The notes below the pieces were generated by a model. The model had not been told where the DNA came from. It searched no databases and worked only from the letters and a program-made list of their open reading frames with translations. Shown here in pieces: positions 1 to 6,900 of a stretch of DNA of 30,722 nt. The stretch is from an uncultured Lachnospiraceae bacterium (GTDB lineage Bacteria > Bacillota > Clostridia > Lachnospirales > Lachnospiraceae), in the NCBI GenBank assembly GCA_910585895.1, contig CAJUHY010000019.1:1-30722 (forward strand), in the 5' to 3' direction. A program made the translations under genes and the position numbers. Within the stretch, counting starts at the first letter, position 1; each line of letters opens with the position of its first letter.

Positions 1-7
1 TGGCAGT

Positions 8-73
8 CTATTTCTTGTTTTCGGTTACTTGCTTCTTTACCGTACATGAGCATTTTTTACAGTAATGAAGCAT
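8..73 (-). CDS. Short Cys-rich antisense ORF, 21 aa, possibly truncated
   Basis: This reads M-L-H-Y-C-K-K-C-S-C and ends at a TAG after 21 codons. A ribosome site (AAAGGAG) lies about 11 nt upstream of the ATG, and a well-formed sigma-A-like promoter precedes it (separate entry). The Cys-x-x-Cys-x-Cys start resembles the first knuckle of a zinc-ribbon protein, so this may be the start of a longer gene broken by a stop or frameshift near the window edge. It lies antisense and immediately 5' of tape-measure sequence, exactly where the intact zinc-ribbon gene at 3527-3826 lies relative to the second tape-measure copy. That parallel is the main reason to list it. The function is unknown. Confidence 0.35.
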   Translation of the reverse strand: MLHYCKKCSCTVKKQVTENKK

Positions 74-103
74 TTACCTACACTCTCCTTTGCTTTTTGG
101 ATT

Positions 104-132
104 ATTATAACAAAACTGGCAGGAAATGTCCA
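104..132 (-). promoter_or_regulatory. Sigma-A-like promoter for the antisense Cys-rich ORF
   Basis: On the minus strand TGGACA (132-127) and TATAAT (109-104) are separated by exactly 17 nt, about 30 bp upstream of the ATG at 73. This is a near-consensus housekeeping promoter, and it reads against the tail genes. Confidence 0.55.
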
Positions 133-204
133 TTTTTTACACAGGATTCCACAGCCTGCATGAAGTATGGTATTCAGGACATTCGACAGCAGCCTTGACC
201 AATG

Positions 205-1670
205 AACCGCCAAGATAGGGATACTGGGGAAATCGTTCAATGAAATCGGGACTGCCATCGGCAGCGCATTCCGGGATTCCCGGCATAACTCCGGGCAAGG
301 CTTAAGTTTTGGAAGACTGCTGAGGGAAAATCTATTTTCCAAAAAGGACCTCCAAAGCCAACTCTGGAATGTAATGCCTAAAATAGACAGCAGCAATGTC
401 TCCAATGCAACAAGATCCATTAAAAATATGACTTCAGATGTCGCTACAGGGCAGAGCACCTGGCAGCAGTTATATGATACAAAACCTGCAGACCAAAAAT
501 ACCTAGTCCAGTTGGGACAGCAGATGGAAGGGCTAATCATCACGGAACAGGAGGTCATCCGCACCAATCAGGCCATGCGCCAGTCTGCCCTTGAGCACAA
601 CGCAGCCCTCAAAGCACAGACCTTATCTGCCAGGGCTGGCAAGATGGCATTCCAGGCGCTGTCGGCCGCAGGCAACATGCTATTGTTCACAGCTGTCATG
701 GAAGGGGTACAGTTTGTCGTCAACGCCGTAGACAGCTGGATTCACGCCGATGAGATTGCCCTTGAGAAAGCCGAAGCTGCACAGTCGAGGATTGATGACA
801 TCAACAGCAGCTACAAATCCCATAGGGACACCGCTGAGGAACTCGGGGCTTCCTATGACAGGCTGTCCAAAGGCGTGGACACTACCAACAACAAGAACCT
901 TTCGCTTTCAGACAAGGACTACAAATCCTACCTCGACATCACCAACCAGCTGGCTGAGACATTCCCCACGCTGCGGAACGGCATTGATGACAACGGCAAT
1001 GCCCTCCTCACGCTCGGACAGAATGGGCGCACTGCCGCGGAGGACCTGGAAGAGCTGCTCAAAGCAGAGGAAGAACTGAACAGCTACAAAATCTCCCAGG
1101 ACCTTGACACATTGCTCAAGGGCGTATCTGTCAAAGTAAAAGAAGCAGAAACGGATGGGACGCACTACGAAGATACCCTCCACTCTCTTGAGGTTGTCAA
1201 GAACCTGATGGAGGGCAATACAGCAATCCAGGAAAGTGAAAGAGAACCCCTTGACATCTTCCGGATATCCGGCGACTTAACCAACGAGGCAGATGCCATG
1301 TATTACGATGCCATCTACACGGCGTTAGCACAGCGAACATTAAGTATCTTTATGCTAAACTTGCCTAAATTTCCTTCTGCTGCGTTAGATTTTCTAGCCG
1401 TAGCCACCGCTACGCCGTTAAAAATCTGCCTTGCAGGATGAAAATTTATTCTGCGTTTATCAAAAAAGAACTTAATGTTCGTTGTACTAAATGAATTCAA
1501 TAACTCCCTTGACACTGACAGGCAGATGTCAGGAATTATAACCAACGGAACAAGCCACGTTTTCTACACTTATCTGTGCTGGCTACCGACAATATGTTTG
1601 TTACCCGCTTTCTTCACCAGACCTTCCCCAAAACTTCAACCACTATCAAAACTTGCAGAATCCTCTCTCC
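205..1670 (+). pseudogene. Tape-measure protein fragment (copy A), interrupted and truncated
   Basis: An open frame follows a TGA at about 202-204 and has no good start or ribosome site until an ATG at 374. It encodes a mid-part of a tape-measure protein: helical, with an Ala-rich hydrophobic patch (LSAAGNMLLFTAVMEGVQF) and then a YLDITNQLAETFPTL...DDNGNALL stretch. The second copy has close counterparts (MALNMAIAFAVSKAIEGIDYL; FLEVNSQLSELFPSL...DENGNAIL), so this is a paralogue of the 3885-9695 gene. It is interrupted at 1325-1490 by a palindromic element. Removing that element with one TA joins the halves in frame (...IYTA-LNEFNNSL...). The frame then loses similarity and runs into repeat R1, so the carboxyl end is missing. 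Its amino-terminal part would lie left of the window, beyond the antisense Cys-rich ORF. It is almost certainly not a functional gene as it stands. Confidence 0.75.
1325..1490. mobile_element. Palindromic MITE-like element with ~20-bp inverted ends and TA duplication
   Basis: The left end TTAGCACAGCGAACATTAAG (1325-1344) is the inverted complement of the right end (1471-1490) with only two mismatches. Between them the DNA folds on itself again: CGTAGC-CACC-GCTACG sits inside AGATTTT...AAAATCT, so the whole element can form one long imperfect hairpin. It has no coding capacity. The dinucleotide TA occurs just inside both ends (1326-1327 and 1488-1489). Deleting 160 bp plus one TA (162 bp, 54 codons) restores the interrupted tape-measure frame, which supports a TA target duplication of the IS630/Tc1/mariner type. 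The transposase that moved it would be elsewhere. Confidence 0.7.
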
Positions 1671-1764
1671 ATTCGGAAATCTACCCCTTATTTGCGCACT
1701 GCCCCCAGGGCACAAATTAAAGTTATATAGGACAGGGGAAACCCACACTGCTGCCCCGCTGTCC
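1671..1764 (+). repeat. R1: structured leader repeat before the tape-measure gene
   Basis: First of four related elements. The core begins ATTCGGAAAT (1671-1680). A hairpin follows, ATTTGCGCACTG (1690-1701) against CAGGGCACAAAT (1706-1717), with two mismatches in this copy, then GTTATATAGGA. A second stem pairs GGACAG-GGG (1730-1738) with CCC-CG-CTGTCC (1764 at its end). The loop carries ACCCACACTGCTG, nearly identical to the loop of R4. No U-run follows the second stem, so it is not an ordinary terminator. The strong ribosome site of the tape-measure gene lies 30-40 nt downstream. It could be an RNA leader, an antitermination site or an operator/promoter; see findings. Confidence 0.75.
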
Positions 1765-1808
1765 GCAAGGAAACAAAACATTCACCACTCAAAAAGGAGG
1801 AACCATTT

Positions 1809-3023
1809 ATGTCTAATTTTGACAAAATCAAAGACTTTCTGACCCCTAAGGCACAGGACGCCATCTCTGAATTAAAAGAAATCAACACGCTATTAACGGA
1901 AATACGGAAAACAGGTAATGCACTTTCCCAATCCGAACTGGAGCGGATAGGCAGCAAAGCATTCACTGCTGCCAACAGGTACGGCAAAGCAGCTGCCGAA
2001 TACCTGGAAGCTGCCCAGGAAGCTGCCGCCGCTGGCTATGGAAATGCCGCTGACATCGCAGAGCTTTCTCTGGCAGCACAGAACGCCGGAGGCATCACCG
2101 CAGAACTTGCAGGTCAGTACATCAATGCCACAGACAGGGCTTACCAACTCGGGGGCTCCATCCGTGAACTGACGGAAATCCTCGATGGCGCCAATGCCAT
2201 CAGCATAAACAATGCCGTTGACATGGCAGAACTCGCGGAGGGCATGTCCATTGCCGGCGGGTATGCCGCAGCCTTAGGGCTTGAATCAGACGAAGCCACC
2301 GCTGCCCTGGCTGCCATCATCTCAGCCACCGGGCAGAGTGGCTCCGAAGCTGCGGAATCGTTGAAAGCCATCCTCTCCCTCATCCAGCAGGTAACGGATG
2401 AAAATCAAGGCATTGACGGCGCCGGGATTGCCAAATATGCCAACTCCTGCCGTGCGCTGGGCGTGACCCTGAAAGAGACACGAAACGGTATCACCTCGCT
2501 CAGGGAGCCCATGGATGTGCTCAAAGACTTAGCCGAAGCATACACCCATCTAACTCCTGGCGACACCCGGGGCACGGATTTGCTTGCTTCCCTTGGAAGC
2601 ACACAAAGTGCGGATGCACTGTCCGCCCTCCTTGGGGATTACGACATGTACGAGAAGATACTGCAGGACTATGCCGATGGAACAGGAACAATGGCTGCAC
2701 AGGCGGAGCTATCCGCCAATTCATGGGAGGGTGCCTTGAGCCGCCTCTCCAACACCTGGACTGACACCATGGGTAACCTTGTGTCTTCCGATGCTGCCAT
2801 TGCCGCCATCGACAGCCTGAACGGCATCCTGTCCGTCGTCAAGAAACTGACAGAATTCCTTGGTCCCCTCACGACAGTCGGGATAGGCATCGGACTGGCT
2901 GCCGGAATAAAAAATGTAGGTAGGGCAGAATGTCAGCCCTCACGTAGAATATGCCTACAGCAGTGCATTTCTTATCCAAAGGATAAGTTTTCAGGCATTG
3001 CCCTTTGCGGAACACGCAACTGA
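1809..3023 (+). CDS. Phage tail tape-measure protein, amino-terminal portion (split gene)
   Basis: This encodes the TP901-type tape-measure core (about residues 1-370), which sets tail length and guides tail-tube assembly. The start is the ATG at 1809 behind a strong AAAGGAGG. Visible features are the Ala/Gly-rich helical stretch with repeated NAVDMAELAEGMSIAGGYAAALGLESDEATAAL, the family's LASLGS...ADALSALLGDYDMYEKILQDYADGTGTMAAQAELSANSWEGALSRL segment (shown here in pieces around residues 255-315), and a hydrophobic patch LTTVGIGIGLAAGI near residue 365. After ...GIKNVG the last ~34 residues are encoded by the hairpin-rich DNA starting at 2916 and do not look like tape-measure sequence. The rest of the protein continues after the insertion at 3885, in the same reading phase. 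Either the gene is broken, or the insert is removed or tolerated in some way. Confidence 0.8.
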   Translation: MSNFDKIKDFLTPKAQDAISELKEINTLLTEIRKTGNALSQSELERIGSKAFTAANRYGKAAAEYLEAAQEAAAAGYGNAADIAELSLAAQNAGGITAELAGQYINATDRAYQLGGSIRELTEILDGANAISINNAVDMAELAEGMSIAGGYAAALGLESDEATAALAAIISATGQSGSEAAESLKAILSLIQQVTDENQGIDGAGIAKYANSCRALGVTLKETRNGITSLREPMDVLKDLAEAYTHLTPGDTRGTDLLASLGSTQSADALSALLGDYDMYEKILQDYADGTGTMAAQAELSANSWEGALSRLSNTWTDTMGNLVSSDAAIAAIDSLNGILSVVKKLTEFLGPLTTVGIGIGLAAGIKNVGRAECQPSRRICLQQCISYPKDKFSGIALCGTRN

Positions 3024-3434
3024 AACCCGTGTGGAATCAACCACCGCATGCCTTAGGCATGGCAGATATGGCATCCCTCTGCATATGGATGCACCCTTTA
3101 GCAGTTAAGGGTCTTGGAAGCCAGTATACAGGCTCTGCTACTCCCCTCCGTGGCGACATGGGTGGCTACAGTGACAATGCAGTGCCTGATGGCAACGAGC
3201 AGATGACAGCGCACAGCATGTGCAGAAGCCCTCTTAAGGGCTGGAATCTCGCTTGGCGAGTGCTAATCCCAGAGAGCATCAGGGCGGGCGGTGCCAGGTG
3301 AAACCCCTGGCGCTGCAAGGAGTGCTCCAGACTTTGCCGACTGTGACGGTTAGTAACTGCCGTCAGGGACTTGCCCCCTGCGTTCACACCCCTGTTGGAG
3401 CCCCCATTGCCGGGGCAGGCAAGATGGCAATAAA
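2916..3434 (+). ncRNA. Candidate large structured RNA or intron-like element inside the tape-measure gene
   Basis: About 520 nt with no convincing protein but many short-loop perfect stems in series. They are GTAGG/CCTAC enclosing AGGGC/GCCCT (2916-2958), CTTATCC/GGATAAG with 3-nt loop (2971-2987), ACACG/CGTGT (3012-3032), CATGCC/GGCATG with loop TTA (3047-3061), ACCCTT/AAGGGT (3093-3112), GCACA/TGTGC (3211-3223), AGCCCT/AGGGCT with loop CTTA (3227-3242), CTCGC/GCGAG (3248-3260), GCCAGG/CCTGGC (3293-3311), and TGACGG/CCGTCA (3344-3365). It begins exactly where tape-measure similarity stops (after GIKNVG) and is followed by a terminator hairpin. Candidates are a HEARO/IscB-type guide RNA, a degenerate group I or II intron, or a ROOL/GOLLD-like ornate RNA. 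I cannot choose between them by eye; I saw no group II domain V motif. Confidence 0.5.
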
Positions 3435-3490
3435 ACACCCCACAGCATCCAGAATCCCTGGACAGCATATGGGGTGTCTTTCTGTTTTAG
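3435..3490. terminator. Bidirectional terminator hairpin
   Basis: ACACCCCA (3435-3442) pairs with TGGGGTGT (3470-3477), and an inner TCCAG/CTGGA stem (3448-3462) stacks within it. The + strand continues CTTTCTGTTTT. On the minus strand the stem is followed by TTTTATTG, so it would end the antisense zinc-ribbon transcript. On the + strand it would also cut transcription between the two halves of the tape-measure gene unless it is read through. Confidence 0.6.
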
Positions 3491-3526
3491 CGGTAATATT
3501 CCAAGAAATCGGCTGGCTGCCATGGT

Positions 3527-3826
3527 TTAAAAATCACTGCCGCATTTATTGCAGTGCCATTGCTTGCCAAGCTTCTTGGAAGCCATGCCAAACAGACCGG
3601 TAGACACCATCCTGTCTGCAGTGGATATCTTCTTGACATCATCTGTATGGCAGTATGGGCACTCTACTTTAGGTATATGGGCACGAAAGCCATATGCTCT
3701 ATATTCATCCTCTGGTATTAATTCACAACCACAAAACAAACATATTTTATCACCATCAGTTTTGTCGCCAACACGACCACACTTCGGACATCGAAGCATA
3801 TTTTTTTTTAATATAAACAATCCCAT
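3527..3826 (-). CDS. Small double zinc-ribbon protein, antisense within the tail cluster
   Basis: A 99-residue protein with four Cys-x-x-Cys pairs: C13/C16 with C29/C32, and C56/C59 with C92/C95, the layout of two zinc ribbons. The end, KKLGKQWHCNKCGSDF, is typical of small zinc-ribbon proteins often seen in Firmicutes phages and prophages; their role is not known. The start at 3826 has AGGAGG about 10 nt upstream; a second in-frame ATG (codon 10, just before LRCPKC) is possible. It has its own promoter (3872-3900) and ends at the shared terminator hairpin (3435-3477). It is transcribed against the tail genes and sits between the structured insert and the resumption of the tape-measure frame, so it may be cargo of the insertion. 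Function unknown. Confidence 0.8.
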   Translation of the reverse strand: MGLFILKKNMLRCPKCGRVGDKTDGDKICLFCGCELIPEDEYRAYGFRAHIPKVECPYCHTDDVKKISTADRMVSTGLFGMASKKLGKQWHCNKCGSDF

Positions 3827-3871
3827 GATTACCTATCCTCCTGATAAAATAAATATAATCCAACAAAATTT

Positions 3872-3900
3872 ATTCTACCATAGTATGATATTCAAAACAA
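3872..3900 (-). promoter_or_regulatory. Sigma-A-like promoter for the zinc-ribbon gene
   Basis: On the minus strand TTGTTT (3900-3895) and TAGAAT (3877-3872) have a 17-nt spacer, about 45 bp upstream of the ATG at 3826. It overlaps the first codons of the tape-measure carboxyl part on the other strand. Confidence 0.5.
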
Positions 3901-6900
3901 TAGAAAGATCAAATGGAAATATAGGTTTTGGGAATAACTTCAGCACTATCAAAGGCTTCTTTTCCAGACAGAACAAACTATCCGATACCGACACTGCAGC
4001 CATAATAGCATACAACAACGAATTCAACCGGTTGTCGGAAATAGTAAGGCGCAACGGCGCCAGCGTCAGCAATTATACGATTGCACAGAGAGCCGCAAAC
4101 AAAACCATGAGAAATGCATCGGAAGAAGCACGGAACATGGTCAAAAATGCCAATAACAATGTAGTTGCCTTCAATGACATGACAAAGTCATCCAAAGCGG
4201 CTGCACTCGGCATGAACGCTCTTGTAACTGCCAGCAACATGGCACTGAATATGGCAATCGCATTTGCAGTATCCAAGGCAATCGAGGGGATTGACTACCT
4301 CATCCATTTTGAGGAGAGGCAGCAGGAGGCATTCGAGAACGCCAAGGCTGCTGTGGAAGAATCTGCCGGAGCAATCCGCGACATAAAGTCCGGTATGTCT
4401 GACACTTCCTCCAAAGCATCCGAGCTCTCCCTGGAATTTGCAAAATTAGTTCAGGGGGTTGACCCTTTCACAAATGAAAACAAAGGTCTCTCCACAGAAA
4501 GCTATGAACGCTTCCTCGAAGTGAACAGCCAGCTGTCAGAGCTCTTCCCTTCACTCACAAAGAATTATGATGAGAACGGCAATGCCATCCTCGGACTGAG
4601 CGGCGATGTCGACACTGTGACTGCTTCCATCGCCAAACTCGTGGAGCAGCAGAATAACCTGGCAAAAGCAGAAATACGCGAACAGCTCGGTGCGTACGTG
4701 GAGGGTTCTGACGGAAATGAGGGTATATTCCAGGTACTGTCCGGTCAAAAAAGAGAAATATCCGATGCGAAGGACAACCTGGAAAAATTAAAAAAGACAT
4801 ATAACGACATCATGAATATGCAAGGAAGAAAAGTCATTTCCGGGAAAAGCAACGAACTAAATGACTACCTTGACTTTGTCGAAAATAATTTAGGACAAAA
4901 GGCACGTAAATCGTTAGAAAAAGCAACAACAGCTGAACATCATGGGCAAGGCATTGATTCATATACCATTGACTTCAGCAAACTTGAATTAAGTGAAACT
5001 GACAAATCAAACATCTCAGACTCTTACGACAACTTTTACCACGACATGCAGACCAACCTTTCCATAAAACAGTCTGAACTGAAAGCGAAAAATCAGGAAA
5101 TGTCCGAGATGATGATGACATGGGTCGGTGATCTCGATTTATATAAGGACAGTGACGCTCGGTTTCAAAAAGTAATAGAATCAATGGTTGGTGACCTGCA
5201 GTGGTCTGAACTGGGTATCGAAGATGGCGATATCGGGGCAGCAAAACAGCTCATCCAGTCGCTGGTATTGTCTCCCCTGTCCGCTGCCTGTGAAAAACCA
5301 GACACAATGTCCATGCTCATGAAGTCCATAAACAACCTTTTCACACTGGATTTTTCACAAATGTCTTATAAGGACGCTAACAAGAAAATCAATGACCTTC
5401 TTACGCCTGTCATGGAAGCAATAAATAAAAACATCCCAGATAAGCAACAGAAAAAGTCACTGGCAGACATGTACAGCCTTTTCAATCTCGAAGAGTACAG
5501 TAAAACAAACAGCCGAATGAACTGGAATCTCGCCAACATTTCTCCCAGAGGAAGTTACGACTATTACAAGCTTACCAACTACACGCAAGCCTTTACCAAA
5601 GAACAGACGGAGAAATGGCTGTCTGCAACAAATGGTGCAACAAACGCAAACGATGCCATCAGTCGATATAAAAAAAGCATTAATACCCCATCTTCCTCCT
5701 TCACCGAAGTCTGGGCCTCCCTCGACACCACAGAAGACGAGTCCTTAAAAACTCTCAAAGAAGACCTCCTGTCGCTTGCCCAGGCAGGGCAGCTGACCAT
5801 AGAATCATTCAATGATACCAACGGATCAGACAACTTCCTCGCCAATCTTGGAATTGAGCCGGACAGTACCAGAGAGATTAAGGGAGTCCTTGAACAGGTA
5901 AATGAGCTCGTGTCATCGACAGACCAGCTTGCTTCCATGGAAAAGGGCATTTCCGGACTTACCGGAAACCTTTATGCCAAACAGCAGGACCCAGGTTCTG
6001 CCATCGGCGCAGAAACTTTTACCGGCATGGACAGTGGGTTAAAAGCACAGACTGCTGAATGGAACAACTATGTCAATGTCCTTGGCAGCGCTTCCTCTTC
6101 CTTAAGCGAGGTTCAGGCCGCAACAAACAAACTGGCCAATGCTTACATCAGCAGCAACAATTTCCTCGCAAACCTGACGGAAACGAACAAAGGTTATTAT
6201 ATCAGCCAGCTGGATGCTATGGGCATAGACAATGCTGAAGAATTTGTACAACAGAAACTCACAGAAAAATACCAAATTCAAGACCTGAGCCTGAAAGCTC
6301 TTGCATTGACAAAAGACGGCGTAAACGTCCACTCAAGGTTGGCTGTCTATAATCTCCTTGAAGAAGCAAATGCCACAGACCAAGTAAAATACGCTATTTT
6401 AGACTGCATTGTACAGGAACAGATTTTCTCAGAAAATTCTGGCTTAGGGGTACAAGAGAAAATAACCCAGCTCCAATTGCTGATAGATCATTTTTACGGC
6501 GCAGCTGATGCTGCCGCATTCGCCAATGCCGTAACCGTAGGGAACGATGGGACGGGCAAAGGGGGCGCCCAAAACCATTATGAAACGCTCACACCGGAAC
6601 AAGCATACGATAATACTAAAAAGAAAAATAAGGATAACTACCAAACCTCTGCCCAAATCCGCACATTACCCCGCAGCGGCAGAGGCAGTTCCGGCGGTTC
6701 CACACCCCAAAAGACGCAGACCCCGGAGACTTTCAACTTCATAGAAACTGCTATCACCCGCATCAAATCCCGCATTGACGAGGCCAAGAATGCAGCCAAA
6801 GAAGCCTTCCAATCTTTCAAGGACCGGGGAAAATCATATGCCAATGCAATCTCAGAGATAGCAAAGCAGATTGACACCCAAAACAAGGCAGAGGAGAAAT

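Noticed and set aside
37..567. Minus-strand frame of 176 codons
   Set aside because: It overlaps the tape-measure fragment, which has clear paralogy to copy B; it is a shadow with no ribosome site at its start.
1690..1764. R-element hairpins as simple terminators
   Set aside because: There is no U-run after either stem in any copy, and the sequence between stems is as conserved as the stems themselves.
1475..1842. Two short + strand frames between copy A and the tape-measure start
   Set aside because: The first is the continuation of the interrupted copy A frame into R1; the second runs through R1 and has no homology or ribosome site.
2916..3434. Assignment of the insert as a group II intron
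   Set aside because: I find no GUGCG start, no recognisable domain V and no reverse transcriptase. It stays only as one candidate among several.
3166..3603. Open frames on both strands across the hairpin-rich insert
   Set aside because: No ribosome sites, odd composition and overlap with many stems; more likely chance frames in GC-richer structured DNA.
3549..3884. The first 112 codons of the long tape-measure frame as part of that protein
   Set aside because: They are the reverse complement of the antisense zinc-ribbon gene, carry no ribosome site and do not resemble tape-measure sequence.
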